From assembly GCA_947628965.1 (NCBI GenBank), contig CANRBV010000011.1:1-36429 (forward strand): a stretch of 36,429 nucleotides of DNA, written 5' to 3'. The notes beneath the pieces were generated by a model. It saw nothing but the letters and a program-made list of their open reading frames with translations. It was not told the DNA's origin and made no database searches. This DNA is from an uncultured Bacilli bacterium (GTDB lineage Bacteria; Bacillota_I; Bacilli_A; RF39; UBA660). The position numbers were made by a program, and so were the translations under genes. Below are positions 16,852-27,350 of the stretch, in pieces; position 1 is the stretch's first letter; every line of letters begins with the position of its first letter.

Positions 16852-19041
16852 TCATTGTTTATTTGGAGCAAGAACGATACGGAAAGTACGACTACCTGAT
16901 TGTTCTCCATTCCAAGGTCTAAAGTAAAATATTCCTGCCGAAGTTCCATCAATAGCTTGTCCTCCACGATTAAACCATGTTTTATTTTCATCTGCCTTCG
17001 TTATAAAAGATGCAGCATCATCATACCAACTACTAATATTAGTAGTTAAATGATCATATACCTTTGCTTCAAATGGTCCTAATTCTCCTGTTGCATCACC
17101 AAGTATTCTTCTCGAATAGTCATTACCACTTGTTCCCGTTTTATATAAATCATAATATTTAGAATCATTAGGCAAAGTCACTGTTGTAAAGCCATCAGAG
17201 CCATAACTTAATTTATGATTTCCATCTTCAAGTCCTGCCATTACATATTCAAGTCCTCCGCCATTTAAATCATAAATACCACTATAAGTTCCTGTCGTGC
17301 TAGCTTTCGCACTTTCTATATTTCGATAAGATATCGTCGTATTCGCATCCGTTCCAAATTCGTTACAAGCCTCTTTTGATTCACTACAAGAAATGCTTTC
17401 ATTTCCAGAACCAGTAGTAGGTTCATTTACGGCAGCATAACCAGTTTTAAAATTTCCGTATTTATCTTGATAATTATTAATGGTTACTTCTTCGCAGCTT
17501 GCTGTAGCATCAGCATTTCTTGTGCATCTTCCATAGATGGAGTTAGTAAGATAAGCGACTGCACCCCACTCGGTATTTTTCATCATATGACTTTCTAAAT
17601 CTCTTTTATAATCAAAAGCATTTTGATAGGCATTTGCAATATTTATTTCTCTCCAAGTATAAGATCCAGGTTTTATAATAATTTTATTAGTATTTAAGAT
17701 ATTAGCTTCTGTACTACTAGATGAAAATGTTGATTTATTATTTGCTCCATTATAACCTGTTTCAAATTTTCCTACCCATAATCCCGTAACATCTCCAAAA
17801 GAGGTGAACGCTGGATGGGTCATCCAATCTCCAACTTTACAATTTCCATTATCTTCCAAAACGCCTGGAGTTTTGCATTCCCCTGTTTTATCACTTGTAT
17901 TCACAGTTCCAAATTTTATGTGAATAGCTTGTATTTTATTATCATTAATTTGTGATAGTTCATTATAAGAATCTCCCATATCAAACAATCTATATTTAAA
18001 TTTTGGTATCCATACAAAATAACTCTCAATTATACCTTCTGGTATAACTTCTCCTGCTTCTTGTTTTCTTTCGGTAAAATCTACAAATTTAGTAATACTG
18101 GTTCCATCAAAAAGTTTAATATCTTCAGTAAAGCCTTTTTCGATTTCTTCATCGGAAATAACGCGATCAAAAATTCCTGCTTGTTTTACATTAAGATAAG
18201 GATGCCCCTTTGTTTCCTCTGGATTCTTTCCTATAAAAAAACTTTTATCTGATGTTTTTATTTTTCCTTCTATCTCCTTAGTAAATAATGTTCCATTTAC
18301 ATATAAATTCATCACATGTCCATCATACGTTCCTACGATAGTATAGTATTTAGTTGTTTCTGGAACTACATCGCTTACTAATTCTTCAAATTTACCAGTA
18401 CTTTCATTATAGAAAGAAAAAGCAATTTTATGAGTGCTACTTTCCAAATAAATACTCATTCCACTAGTGTTTGTTTTATTAGAAATTAAAGCATATTGCG
18501 TATCTGTTTTTGTTAAATCCTTTACTTGAACTCGTATCGCTAAACTTACTTTATCAAAATTATGATTTCCTTGTCCTAAATTGATATAACAATCTGTGCA
18601 CGTTAAATCTACACGACCCGTATTATTTGTTCCTTTAACATTACCTGAAGCTTCCAAAGATTTATAACTATTTTGGGTTATTACCGCATTTGCCCATTTC
18701 TTTCCGCAATAATCATACCAATCACTATTCTTAGAATCGACTTTAGTTACAACACTATTCTCATCAATTACAACGGGTATTAAATTCCCAGAAATAACTG
18801 GTTCTGCACCATTTAAGTTTGGATCACATATTGGTTGAAAATTAGGAATTACACCATTTAAAACATTAAAAGACATTTTTTCTTCATATATCGCAAAACT
18901 TCGATATAAAGTTATTCCACCTATTACAAGTACAATTGCTATTATTGCACCAATTATCATTTGTTTTTGTTTCTTATTCTTTGTAAACTTTTGTAGTTTA
19001 TCAGCATTCTTTTTTTCATTGGTAAAGTTTTTCTCAAACAC
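16852..19041 (-). CDS. Large membrane-anchored surface protein with LamG-like and C-type-lectin/FGE-like domains
   Basis: A 729-aa protein. A basic cytoplasmic N-terminus is followed by a membrane anchor (MIIGAIIAIVLVIGGITLYRSFAIY, about 28-52). Next comes a WYDYCGKKWANAV motif, seen in Firmicute surface and phage-tail-like proteins, then a LamG/concanavalin-like domain (about 140-300; YYTIVGTYDGHVMNLYVNGTLF...FFIGKNPE...AGIFDRVISDEEI). The C-terminal ~350 residues start YFVWIPKFKYR and include HMMKNTEWGAVAYLTNSIYG, GIYDLNGGGLEYVM and the ending FNRGGQAIDGTSAGIFYFRPWNGEQSGSRTFRIVL (quoted in parts: FNRGG, AGIF, FRIVL), the pattern of FGE/C-type-lectin folds. Probable role: binding glycans or surfaces. 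It starts at GTG 19041 behind AAAGGA. Confidence 0.8.
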   Translation of the reverse strand: MFEKNFTNEKKNADKLQKFTKNKKQKQMIIGAIIAIVLVIGGITLYRSFAIYEEKMSFNVLNGVIPNFQPICDPNLNGAEPVISGNLIPVVIDENSVVTKVDSKNSDWYDYCGKKWANAVITQNSYKSLEASGNVKGTNNTGRVDLTCTDCYINLGQGNHNFDKVSLAIRVQVKDLTKTDTQYALISNKTNTSGMSIYLESSTHKIAFSFYNESTGKFEELVSDVVPETTKYYTIVGTYDGHVMNLYVNGTLFTKEIEGKIKTSDKSFFIGKNPEETKGHPYLNVKQAGIFDRVISDEEIEKGFTEDIKLFDGTSITKFVDFTERKQEAGEVIPEGIIESYFVWIPKFKYRLFDMGDSYNELSQINDNKIQAIHIKFGTVNTSDKTGECKTPGVLEDNGNCKVGDWMTHPAFTSFGDVTGLWVGKFETGYNGANNKSTFSSSSTEANILNTNKIIIKPGSYTWREINIANAYQNAFDYKRDLESHMMKNTEWGAVAYLTNSIYGRCTRNADATASCEEVTINNYQDKYGNFKTGYAAVNEPTTGSGNESISCSESKEACNEFGTDANTTISYRNIESAKASTTGTYSGIYDLNGGGLEYVMAGLEDGNHKLSYGSDGFTTVTLPNDSKYYDLYKTGTSGNDYSRRILGDATGELGPFEAKVYDHLTTNISSWYDDAASFITKADENKTWFNRGGQAIDGTSAGIFYFRPWNGEQSGSRTFRIVLAPNKQ

Positions 19042-19072
19042 AATTCCATCGTCCTTTCCATATCTTTCTTTT

Positions 19073-19101
19073 ATTGTACAAAACTTTTAATTTTTTTTCA
19101 A
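19073..19101 (-). promoter_or_regulatory. Sigma-A promoter of the surface-protein gene
   Basis: TTGAAA (19096-19101), 17-bp spacer, TACAAT (19073-19078), located after the ftsH terminator. Confidence 0.7.
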
Positions 19102-19108
19102 GATTAGC

Positions 19109-19145
19109 AAAAAAAAGAATTAAACTACTCTAAATTGTCTAATTC
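19109..19145 (-). terminator. Intrinsic terminator of the tilS-ftsH operon
   Basis: GAATTAGAC and GTTTAATTC (plus 19137-19145 and 19117-19125) form a 9-bp stem covering the last ftsH codons, followed by eight T on the minus strand. Confidence 0.75.
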
Positions 19146-21107
19146 TTTTATGGCTTTTTCAAGTTCTTCTTTTGTCATTTTTGTATAACCTTTAATTTTA
19201 TTTGCTTTAGCAATCTCTCTTAATTTTAATAAAGATGGTTCATCTTCTTTTAAAGATTCTAAGTTTTCTTCAATTTTACCTGTAGTAACAAGAGATTCAA
19301 TCTCTTCTTTCGTTAATGTTTCTCTTTCTATTAACGCTTTACTTAAAGTCATTACTAAATCTTCATTATCGCTCAATATTTTTTTAGCATCTTTATAACA
19401 ATTTTCAATAATTTTGCGAACTTCTCTATCAATTTCTAAAGCAACTTGGTCAGAATAATTTTTCGTTTTATTATAATCTCTTCCTAAAAAGACACCTTCA
19501 CTTTTTTGTTCATATTGCATCGGTCCAAGTTCACTCATACCATATTCAGAAACCATACTACGAGCAATATTTGTTGCTTTTTTAAAATCATCACTTGCTC
19601 CTGTTGTAATTTCACCTAAGAATAATTCTTCTGCGGCACGACCTCCAAGCAAACCCGTAATTGTTGCAAGTAATTCTTTTTCAGTCATAACAGATATCTT
19701 TTCTTCTTTTGGAAGCATCATCGTATATCCTCCTGCCATACCACGAGGAATAATGGTTATTTTGTGAACTTCATTAGCATCTTCTAACTTAATCCCTATA
19801 ACCGCATGGCCTGATTCATGAATACTTACGAGTTTCTTTTCTTTATCTGTAATTTTACGACTTGTTTTCGCAGGGCCCATTAATACACGATCGGTTGCCT
19901 CATCGATATCATCCATCGTAATAGCATTTTCATCTTTTCTTACGGCAAGCAACGCTGCTTCATTAAGTAAGTTTTCTAGATCTGCTCCACTAAATCCTGG
20001 AGTTCTAGCACTTACATTTTCCAAACTTACATTTTTATCTAATATTTTATTACGGGCATGTACTTTTAAAATAGCTTCTCTTTCTTTCGTATCAGGTAAG
20101 TTAACGGTAACTTGTCTATCAAATCTTCCTGGTCTTAATAAAGCAGGGTCCAAAACATCTGGTCTATTGGTTGCAGCAATAATAATAATTCCTTCATTTG
20201 CTCCAAACCCATCCATTTCTGTAAGCAATTGGTTTAATGTTTGTTCACGTTCATCATGGCCTCCACCAAGTCCAGCTCCCCTTTGACGACCTACTGCATC
20301 AATTTCATCAATAAAGATTAAACATGGAGCATTTTTCTTAGCTTCTTTAAACATATCTCTTACACGACTTGCACCTACACCAACGAATAATTCTACGAAA
20401 TCAGAACCACTAATATAATAAAATGGTACATTAGCTTCTCCTGCAACTGCTTTAGCTAACAATGTTTTACCTGTTCCTGGAGGGCCTACTAATAGAACAC
20501 CTTTAGGTATTCTTGCTCCTAACTTTTGAAATTTTTTAGGATTTTTTAAGAAGTCAATAAGCTCTGAAACTTCTTCTTTTTCTTCTTTAAGTCCAGCGAC
20601 ATCACTAAATTTAGTTGTTCCTCCATCTTCGGACAATTTGGCACGACTTCTACCAAAATCCATGGAATTTTTATTACTTCCTGCCATTTTAGTAATTAAA
20701 ATGTAAGAAGCACCAATAATGATTACTAAAGGCAAGAAATTTATAATGATGTAAAGTAAAGATATAGAGCCTGGATCTTTGTTTGTTTCATATACTTTTA
20801 AATCATGTTCTTTAGCATAATTGGTAATCTCTGTTAAATCTTCTTCAACAACTTTAGCCGAAAAACTTTCTTTTTCCTTATAATTTGCTAGTTTTCCTTC
20901 AATATAGTAAACAGAATCATTACTTTTTGGAGTTATCGTAATTTCCGTTACATTACTTTTTTCTAACTCACTTAAAAGTTCTCCTGTTGTTAAACTATGA
21001 TTGATTGTTCCCCCAAAATTTAATATGGTTAATACAAAAAAGATAACCACTATTAATACTAAATAAGGAAATAAATTTTTAATGGTGTTATTATTATTAT
21101 TTTTCAT
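19125..21107 (-). CDS. ftsH: FtsH, membrane AAA+ zinc protease, with an unusual C-terminal end
   Basis: ATP-dependent membrane protease that degrades misfolded membrane proteins and regulators. In order: first membrane segment ([18 protein letters not shown]), an outer FtsH domain, second segment ([22 protein letters not shown]), the AAA+ module with Walker A GPPGTGKT, Walker [11 protein letters not shown] and SRH GRFDRQV, then the zinc protease with HESGH. After the protease the last ~35 residues read [28 protein letters not shown], which looks like a Rho-N/SAP-type helical module. FtsH does not normally carry one. The start is the ATG at 21107 with GAGGAG 7 bases upstream. It overlaps the end of tilS by 11 bases (coupled translation). 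Confidence 0.96.
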   Translation of the reverse strand: MKNNNNNTIKNLFPYLVLIVVIFFVLTILNFGGTINHSLTTGELLSELEKSNVTEITITPKSNDSVYYIEGKLANYKEKESFSAKVVEEDLTEITNYAKEHDLKVYETNKDPGSISLLYIIINFLPLVIIIGASYILITKMAGSNKNSMDFGRSRAKLSEDGGTTKFSDVAGLKEEKEEVSELIDFLKNPKKFQKLGARIPKGVLLVGPPGTGKTLLAKAVAGEANVPFYYISGSDFVELFVGVGASRVRDMFKEAKKNAPCLIFIDEIDAVGRQRGAGLGGGHDEREQTLNQLLTEMDGFGANEGIIIIAATNRPDVLDPALLRPGRFDRQVTVNLPDTKEREAILKVHARNKILDKNVSLENVSARTPGFSGADLENLLNEAALLAVRKDENAITMDDIDEATDRVLMGPAKTSRKITDKEKKLVSIHESGHAVIGIKLEDANEVHKITIIPRGMAGGYTMMLPKEEKISVMTEKELLATITGLLGGRAAEELFLGEITTGASDDFKKATNIARSMVSEYGMSELGPMQYEQKSEGVFLGRDYNKTKNYSDQVALEIDREVRKIIENCYKDAKKILSDNEDLVMTLSKALIERETLTKEEIESLVTTGKIEENLESLKEDEPSLLKLREIAKANKIKGYTKMTKEELEKAIKELDNLE

Positions 21108-22443
21108 ATTCATTCTCCTCACTCATTTCATATTTATATATTATATCATAAAATTCATCTATATTTTTATCAAACTTTGATTTTTTTAATCCTGGTATCC
21201 ATAAAATTGTTCCATTACTATCTGTAACTATAGGATAAGTATCTCTTTTACTCATGGGCACTTTTTCATCAATAAAGATTTTATTTATTTTTTTTGTACC
21301 CTGCATATTCTTAACTTCCATAGCATCTTCCCTTTTTCTTGTTCTTATTTTTAAAGGAAGAGTAATTTCCTTCGAATTTAATCGTAAAAGATAATTACTT
21401 TTTACTATATCCGTATTATCAATTTTAACAATTTTTTCATTTTCGCTTAATTTAACACAATCTTCTAATATATATTCTTCTCTAACCAAACTTTTTTTAT
21501 GTTTAAAAAATAAAGTATCGAATTCTTTTAAAAGAATTTTATTTAGAGGTAAATTTATTTCTACATTAGGTTTTTTTGATTCACATAATTTTAATATATT
21601 GTCTACGTGTGCATCACAAATATTTTCTAGATTATCTTGATATTCCTCTTTTAATATATATTCGATGATTCGCTTTTTTATAAGTGGCTCTAACTTATTT
21701 AATTCGCGCAAATTTACTTTACCAAAACTCATGGTTTTCGTCAAGGCATCTTCTGTCTTTTTTTGTAGATAAGCCTCTATATTTTCTAATTCCTCACTTA
21801 ATTTTAAATATTTTAAATGAATATTTTTATTTTCTTTTTTTAAAAAGGGAAGTATATATTTTCGATAGCGATTCCTTGTATGTTTATCACTCTCGTTAGA
21901 TTGATCAATACAATAAGAAATATGATTTCTTTTACAATAGATAAGAATATCTTCTTTCGTTACATACACAAGAGGTCTTATTAAATCATAATCTGCAAAA
22001 TGGGTTATTTTTTTAAAACCAGCATAACCTGCTAAAGAGCTTCCTCTAGTAATATGCATTAGTATCGTTTCTACTAAATCATCGCCATGATGGGCAGTGA
22101 GCAAAAGAGAGGCATGATACTTTTTTACTATTTCTTTAAAAAAAGCATATCTTTTTTTTCGTGCAACGGCTTCAAAATTCGTATTTTGTTGAATATTTAG
22201 AGTAATAGAATCAAAAATACAATGATTTTCTTCTACTTTTTGTTTTACAAAAATTTCTTCTGCATCACTTTGTTCTCTTACATGATGATTTACATGAGCA
22301 CAAATTATAGTTAAATGGTATTCTTCTTTTAATTTTAATAAAATGTCAAAAAGGCACATTGAATCAGGGCCTCCTGAAAGTCCCAAAACAACAATTGAAT
22401 TCTTTTTTAGTGTTTTTTTTAAAAATTCCCATGTATATTTCAT
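21097..22443 (-). CDS. tilS: TilS, tRNA(Ile)-lysidine synthase
   Basis: TilS attaches lysine to the wobble cytidine of the tRNA that reads AUA, so that it pairs with A. The PP-loop motif [11 protein letters not shown] (about residues 24-34) binds ATP. Other family motifs are [35 protein letters not shown] and the C-terminal domain ([32 protein letters not shown]). At 448 aa it is the usual length. tilS followed by ftsH is the Bacilli order, but hpt, which lies between them in Bacillus, is missing. AGGTGATTGT precedes the ATG. Confidence 0.95.
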   Translation of the reverse strand: MKYTWEFLKKTLKKNSIVVLGLSGGPDSMCLFDILLKLKEEYHLTIICAHVNHHVREQSDAEEIFVKQKVEENHCIFDSITLNIQQNTNFEAVARKKRYAFFKEIVKKYHASLLLTAHHGDDLVETILMHITRGSSLAGYAGFKKITHFADYDLIRPLVYVTKEDILIYCKRNHISYCIDQSNESDKHTRNRYRKYILPFLKKENKNIHLKYLKLSEELENIEAYLQKKTEDALTKTMSFGKVNLRELNKLEPLIKKRIIEYILKEEYQDNLENICDAHVDNILKLCESKKPNVEINLPLNKILLKEFDTLFFKHKKSLVREEYILEDCVKLSENEKIVKIDNTDIVKSNYLLRLNSKEITLPLKIRTRKREDAMEVKNMQGTKKINKIFIDEKVPMSKRDTYPIVTDSNGTILWIPGLKKSKFDKNIDEFYDIIYKYEMSEENEYEK

Positions 22444-22467
22444 ACAATCACCTAAATATGTTTTTCT

Positions 22468-22496
22468 ATTGTAATGCTTCTAGTAAAAAAAAGCAA
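22468..22496 (-). promoter_or_regulatory. Sigma-A promoter of tilS-ftsH
   Basis: TTGCTT (22491-22496), 17-bp spacer, TACAAT (22468-22473), starting right after the prfB stop codon. Confidence 0.6.
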
Positions 22497-22500
22497 TTTT

Positions 22501-23590
22501 TTACTTCTTTTTACTTTTTAAAACGGATTCCATAATAGGTAAAATATCTCCATCTAAAACTTTTAAAGCATTACTCGTTTCATAGCCACTTCGATTATCT
22601 TTTACCATTTTATAGGGTTCTAAAACATAGCTTCTTATTTGACTTCCAAAATTAATATTTTCCATATTACCTTTTAAATTCTTTTGTTCTTGTTCTTGCT
22701 TTTGTAGTTCCATTTCATAAAGTTTATTTTTTAATATTTTCATTGCTTGTTCTTTATTTTGCATTTGACTTCTTTCATTTTGACAAGTCACAACTATTTT
22801 AGTTGGCAAATGGGTGATACGAACTGCAGAATTTGAGGTATTAACACTTTGTCCCCCTGCTCCGCTTGAATGATAAACATCAATTTTTAAATCACTTTCT
22901 TTAATTTCAATATTGATTTCTTGATTATAGGAAGGAGTTACTAAAACGGATGCAAAAGAAGTATGACGTCGCGCATTAGAATCAAAAGGAGAAATGCGCA
23001 CTAAACGATGAACACCTTTTTCATTTTTAAAATAGCCATAAGCAAAAAGTCCTTTAATGTACATAGTAAAACTTTTAAGACCTGCCTCTTCTGCTTTTTG
23101 ACTTTCAATAATATCATAGGAATAACCATTATTTTCACAAAAACGCATATACATGCGAGCAAGCATACTTGCCCAATCGCATGATTCTGTACCTCCTGCT
23201 CCAGGATGAATTTCCAAATAACAATTTAATTTATCATATTCTTCATTTAATAAACAATTTATTTCCAGAGCATCTATTTCTTTTTCTAAAAGCTCTTTTT
23301 CTTCACAAATACTTGTCCATTCATTTTCTTCTAGAATAGAAATAAGTTCTAAATTATCAACAATATTTTTTTTAATTCTTTGATATTCTTCAATTTCTTT
23401 TTTTAAAAGCACTAATTCTTGATTTACTAAAGAAGCCTCTTCAATATCTTGCCAAAAATCTTCCCTTTTCGTTTTCTCCTCTAAAGAATGTAGTTCTTCT
23501 TCTTTTTTGGTTAAGTCAAAGAGACCTCCCTAAATCATCAATTCTTTCTAATAAATGATTAAAATCGTTTATTAATTCTTTTTTTTCCAT
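22501..23590 (-). CDS. prfB: Peptide chain release factor 2 (RF2), made by programmed +1 frameshift
   Basis: The track shows only the second frame. The gene begins at the ATG at 23590 (AAGGAG upstream): 24 codons, MEKKELINDFNHLLERIDDL then GRSL, reach an in-frame TGA at 23518-23516. Directly before it lies AGGGAGGTCTCTTTGAC, the internal Shine-Dalgarno plus CTT TGA C slip site of bacterial RF2. Shifting +1 continues DLTKKEEELHSLEEK... in frame with the main ORF, giving about 362 aa, the normal size. The SPF anticodon-like motif (RISPFDSNARRHTS) and the GGQ catalytic motif (GAGGQSVNTSNSAVR) are present. RF2 reads UGA/UAA, so shortage of RF2 favours the frameshift: autoregulation. Its presence shows UGA is a stop. 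Confidence 0.97.
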
Positions 23591-23614
23591 TATTTTTTTC
23601 TCCTTGTACTTCTA

Positions 23615-23692
23615 TTAATATAAAAAAGCGCCATATCATAACTTAATAGCTATGATATAACGTTTCCCCAATAGTAGGCGTTACTTTTTTAC
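23615..23692 (-). promoter_or_regulatory. prfB leader with alternative hairpins (candidate attenuator)
   Basis: Between the promoter and the prfB ribosome binding site the minus strand reads GTAACG..CGTTAT (plus 23679-23684 with 23657-23662), a first hairpin. It also reads CGTTATATCATA..TATGATATGGCG (plus 23651-23662 with 23629-23640), followed by CTTTTTTA, a terminator-like hairpin. Both use the same CGTTAT bases, so they exclude each other. The sequence TATTGGGGAAACG lies in the loop/junction. I do not recognise it as a known riboswitch class. Confidence 0.5.
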
Positions 23693-23698
23693 ATTTTG

Positions 23699-23727
23699 AT
23701 TATAATTCTTTTTTTTATAGATTACAA
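23699..23727 (-). promoter_or_regulatory. Sigma-A promoter of prfB
   Basis: TTGTAA (23722-23727), 17-bp spacer, TATAAT (23699-23704), placed about 110 bases before the prfB start, leaving room for the structured leader. Confidence 0.65.
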
Positions 23728-23769
23728 GTTAAACTACAAAAAGGCAAAACATAGGCGCAATTTCTTTTT

Positions 23770-25386
23770 CTATTTTTCTAAAGTTTCCAAAACATTTGGC
23801 ACCAATTGTTTTTTTCGAGATAATAAATTTTTTACAAAATAACCTTGATGAAATTCTAAATTGTTAAAAACATCTTTCATTAAAGTATCACTTTGCGTGT
23901 CATAAAAAATATAAGAGCCATTTTTTTCAATATCAGTAATTAAAACAATGACAATATCAAATTTTCCACTTGCCATTTTATCAATTTCATTTATAAAAGT
24001 ATCTATATCGGATGCGATATCTTCATAATCCATCGTAAATATTTGACTAATACCAACAAACTTATTGTTTACCCTAAATGATTTAATATCCTCTTCTAAT
24101 AAATCTTCTGCTTTTTTGCCTTTAATTGAAAAACCAGCTTTTACCATATCATGACCATATTTTAAAATATCAACTTTAGCAATTTTAGCAAGTTCTTTTA
24201 CAACTTTTCGATCCATTTCTGTAGCAGTTACTGATTTTAAAAGTAAAGTATCCGATAAAATAGCTGACAACATAATTCCTGCCATGTCTTTAGGGATTTT
24301 AATATGATTTTCCATATACATTTGATAAATAATGGTACAAGTTGCTCCAACAGGCATACTTCTAAAATTAATAGGAACGGTAGTTCCCGCATTTACGAGA
24401 TTGTGATGATCAATAATTTCATCAACAATAGCTTCTTCGATACCATCAACACTTTGACTCAATCCATTATGATCGACTAAAATAACATGTAATCTTTCAA
24501 ATTGATTAACATCACTACTTTTAATTAAACCAAGGCATTTCAAAGATTTATTTACCACAGGAAAATTAGTATAGCCAAGTTTTTCCATTAATTCTAAAAA
24601 ATCAGTACGATAATCTAAATAATTAACACTTACAGGATTTTCTTCCATTTGAACAGAAGAAATATAATTCGAATAAATTAAATGACTAGAAGTATGATAA
24701 GTATCTAAATCCGTTTTAATGATACTTACTTTGTTTTCTTTTGCTTTTAAAAGTAATTTTTCATCAATTTCACAACCACCTGTTACAATAATTAATTGTA
24801 CTTTAGAGTCAATTGCATATTCTAAAACTTTATAGCGATCTCCTACTAACATAATATTTTCATGACTTAATTTAATATTTTCTAAAATAGTTTTACTTTG
24901 ATAAGCTGCAGCAATAATTTTACCATCAAATTCTTCTTGAAACTGTAAAATCATTTTTCCGTTAATTGCTTTTAAAATATTATCACTACTTGTTTTTAAT
25001 AAATCATGATCTCCATTAATAAATTGTTTGGCTAATTCTTTTAAAGTAACAAGTCCTTTTAATTTTTTAGATTCATCTACAATACAAATACCTGTTTCAG
25101 CTTCTTCTTGCATTAAAGAAAATGCATCAATAATAGAAGTTTTTTCATCTACCATACAATTTTTATTGTATTTCATATTTCGCACTTGAACCTTTACATC
25201 ATTTAAATATTCTGGTTCTTTTACATGAAAATAATTTAAAACATACTTTGTTTCATTATTAATATGCCCTAATACTTTTGGAATTGTATTAAAACCTAGT
25301 TGGTTTTTTAAATACGATAAACTAATACTTGCACACACAGTATCTGTATCAGGTCTTTGATGCCCTATTACATACGTTTTTTCCAT
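23770..25386 (-). CDS. ppaC: Family II (manganese-dependent) inorganic pyrophosphatase with CBS/DRTGG insert
   Basis: The DHH-family catalytic motifs are present: GHQRPDTDTVCAS at the N-terminus, then VDHN, the signature DEIIDHHN, and the C-terminal substrate domain with SIKGKKAEDLLEEDIKSF. Between the first two catalytic parts lie a CBS motif (NMKYNKNCMVDEKTSIIDAFSLMQ...ICIVDESKKLKGLVTLKEL), a DRTGG-type domain (IMLVGDRYKVLEYAIDSKVQLIIVTGG) and a second CBS motif (LGYTNFPVVNKSLKCLGLIKSSDV). This is the 538-aa regulated form; CBS pairs bind adenine nucleotides and tune activity. It hydrolyses pyrophosphate in the cytoplasm. It begins 14 bases after the uvrB stop, so the two probably share a transcript. 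Confidence 0.93.
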   Translation of the reverse strand: MEKTYVIGHQRPDTDTVCASISLSYLKNQLGFNTIPKVLGHINNETKYVLNYFHVKEPEYLNDVKVQVRNMKYNKNCMVDEKTSIIDAFSLMQEEAETGICIVDESKKLKGLVTLKELAKQFINGDHDLLKTSSDNILKAINGKMILQFQEEFDGKIIAAAYQSKTILENIKLSHENIMLVGDRYKVLEYAIDSKVQLIIVTGGCEIDEKLLLKAKENKVSIIKTDLDTYHTSSHLIYSNYISSVQMEENPVSVNYLDYRTDFLELMEKLGYTNFPVVNKSLKCLGLIKSSDVNQFERLHVILVDHNGLSQSVDGIEEAIVDEIIDHHNLVNAGTTVPINFRSMPVGATCTIIYQMYMENHIKIPKDMAGIMLSAILSDTLLLKSVTATEMDRKVVKELAKIAKVDILKYGHDMVKAGFSIKGKKAEDLLEEDIKSFRVNNKFVGISQIFTMDYEDIASDIDTFINEIDKMASGKFDIVIVLITDIEKNGSYIFYDTQSDTLMKDVFNNLEFHQGYFVKNLLSRKKQLVPNVLETLEK

Positions 25387-25400
25387 ATAACTTCTCCCTT

Positions 25401-27350
25401 TTATTCACTTTTCATTTCAAATAAAACATTTCTAAGTTCCATTGCTCTTTCGAAATCCAAATTCTTAGCAGCACTTTTCATTTCTTCTTCAATACGAAGC
25501 ATTAGTTTTTCTTTTTCTTTCTTACTCATCTTTTCTTCAGGAACAATTTTTTCTTCTGCATCATTACTAATGACTTCTTTAATTTCTTTTTCTATTGTCT
25601 TAGGTATTATACCATGTTCTTCGTTATATTTCATCTGAATTTCTCTTCTTCTTGACGTTTCTTTGATAGATTCATCCATGGCATCACTTATCGTATCTGC
25701 ATACATAATGACATGTCCATGTTCATTTCTTGCCGCCCTACCAATCGTTTGAATAAGACTTCTACCACTTCTTAAGAAACCTTGTTTATCGGCATCTAAA
25801 ATACAGATTAAACTTACTTCTGGAATATCTAGTCCTTCTCTTAAAAGGTTAATTCCAACAATACAATCATAAATTCCCATACGTAGTTCTTTTATAATTT
25901 TTAAACGTTCAAGAGTTTTAATCTCACTATGTAAGTAAGCTACTTTTATATTCATTTCTTTTAAATAATTAGTCAATTCTTCACTCATTCGAATGGTTAA
26001 AGTTGTAATTAAAACTCTTTCATTTCTTTCTTTTCGCAAATGTATTTCATTTATAATGTCATCAATTTGGCCAAGAGTCGGTCTAACATCAATTGTTGGA
26101 TCTAGTAGTCCTGTTGGACGAATGATTTGTTCAACGCACTTTCCATTCGTTTTTTCAAGTTCATAATCTCCAGGGGTAGCGGAAACATAAATGGCTTGAT
26201 TAATTTTACTTTCAAATTCATCATACTTTAAGGGACGATTGTCTAACGCACTTGGAAGACGAAATCCATAATCGACAAGAGTTTGCTTGCGCATCCTATC
26301 CCCATTATACATTCCTCTTACTTGCGGTAAAGTTACATGGGATTCATCAACCACTAATAAAAAATCTTTAGGAAAAAAATCGATTAAACAAGTAGGTGTT
26401 TCTCCTTCCCCTCTTAAAGCCAAATGTCTCGAATAGTTTTCAACACCACTACAAAAACCAGTTTCTTTTAGCATTTCAATATCATACAATGTTCTTTCCC
26501 TTAAACGTTGCTCCTCCAATAATTTATTTTGACTTTTCAATTCTTCTAAACGGCTTTTAAGTTCCTCTTCAATACGATGAATGGCTTCCTTCATTTTTTC
26601 ATCACTCGTAACAAAGTGACTTGCTGGAGAAATAGTTATCGTTTTTTTATTTTGAATGATTGCTCCTGTTACAGGATCAAAACTTTGAATGGATTCTACT
26701 TCATCGCCAAAAAGCGATATACGGATTCCATTTTGATGTTCATTAACTTGGATGATATCAATAACATCTCCTCTTACGCGGAAAGTTCCTCGGTGAAAAT
26801 CTATATCGCTTCTTTCATAAGTCATATCGACCAATTTATTAATTATAGTATTTCTAGAAATCGTATCACCAACGGTTAAAATAAGCATTTTGTTAATATA
26901 TTCTTCTTTTTCTCCAATACCATAAATACAAGAAACACTAGATACAACAATTGTATCAGGATTATTAATTAAGGAAGAGGTAGCAGCATGTCTTAATTCA
27001 TCTATTTCATCATTAATGGATGAATCTTTTTCAATATAAGTATCACTAGATGGCACATAAGCTTCTGGTTGATAATAATCGTAGTAACTAACAAAATATT
27101 CAACATGATTTTCTGGAAAAAGTTCTTTTAGTTCTGCATAAAGTTGCCCAGCCAGTGTTTTATTATGAGCTAAAACAAGTGTTGGTTTGTCAACTTGTTG
27201 TATCACATTAGCAATTGTAAAAGTTTTCCCTGTCCCCGTAGCCCCTAGCAAAACTTGTTCTCTTTTACCATTGTTAATACCTTCTACTAACTCTTTAATA
27301 GCTTCTGGTTGATCTCCACTAGGCTGATATTTTGATACTAAATGAAACAT
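25401..27350 (-). CDS. uvrB: UvrB, excision nuclease subunit B
   Basis: Nucleotide-excision repair helicase-like subunit. It starts [18 protein letters not shown] with the ATG at 27350 (perfect AAGGAGG upstream; the track start at 27392 is too early). Motifs: Walker A GATGTGKT, the beta-hairpin [21 protein letters not shown], helicase motifs V-VI ([39 protein letters not shown]) and the C-terminal UVR motif ([28 protein letters not shown]). 649 aa, normal. In most Firmicutes uvrA follows; here the pyrophosphatase gene follows instead and no uvrA is in the window. Confidence 0.97.
   Translation of the reverse strand: MFHLVSKYQPSGDQPEAIKELVEGINNGKREQVLLGATGTGKTFTIANVIQQVDKPTLVLAHNKTLAGQLYAELKELFPENHVEYFVSYYDYYQPEAYVPSSDTYIEKDSSINDEIDELRHAATSSLINNPDTIVVSSVSCIYGIGEKEEYINKMLILTVGDTISRNTIINKLVDMTYERSDIDFHRGTFRVRGDVIDIIQVNEHQNGIRISLFGDEVESIQSFDPVTGAIIQNKKTITISPASHFVTSDEKMKEAIHRIEEELKSRLEELKSQNKLLEEQRLRERTLYDIEMLKETGFCSGVENYSRHLALRGEGETPTCLIDFFPKDFLLVVDESHVTLPQVRGMYNGDRMRKQTLVDYGFRLPSALDNRPLKYDEFESKINQAIYVSATPGDYELEKTNGKCVEQIIRPTGLLDPTIDVRPTLGQIDDIINEIHLRKERNERVLITTLTIRMSEELTNYLKEMNIKVAYLHSEIKTLERLKIIKELRMGIYDCIVGINLLREGLDIPEVSLICILDADKQGFLRSGRSLIQTIGRAARNEHGHVIMYADTISDAMDESIKETSRRREIQMKYNEEHGIIPKTIEKEIKEVISNDAEEKIVPEEKMSKKEKEKLMLRIEEEMKSAAKNLDFERAMELRNVLFEMKSE

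Noticed and set aside
16852-16970. Active diversity-generating retroelement variable region
   Set aside because: No reverse transcriptase or template repeat is in the window; only the fold pattern is suggestive.
16788-16991. 67-aa minus ORF
   Set aside because: A shadow of the end of the surface protein and the ysxC promoter; no ribosome binding site.
22501-23590. Mollicute genetic code 4 (UGA = Trp)
   Set aside because: An RF2 gene with its UGA frameshift site is present and the gene at 35292 ends in TGA.
25357-25638. 93-aa plus ORF, and similar plus-strand ORFs at 5667, 14744, 18061, 21684, 26577, 28708, 32687 and 511
   Set aside because: All are antisense to well-identified genes and lack start signals.
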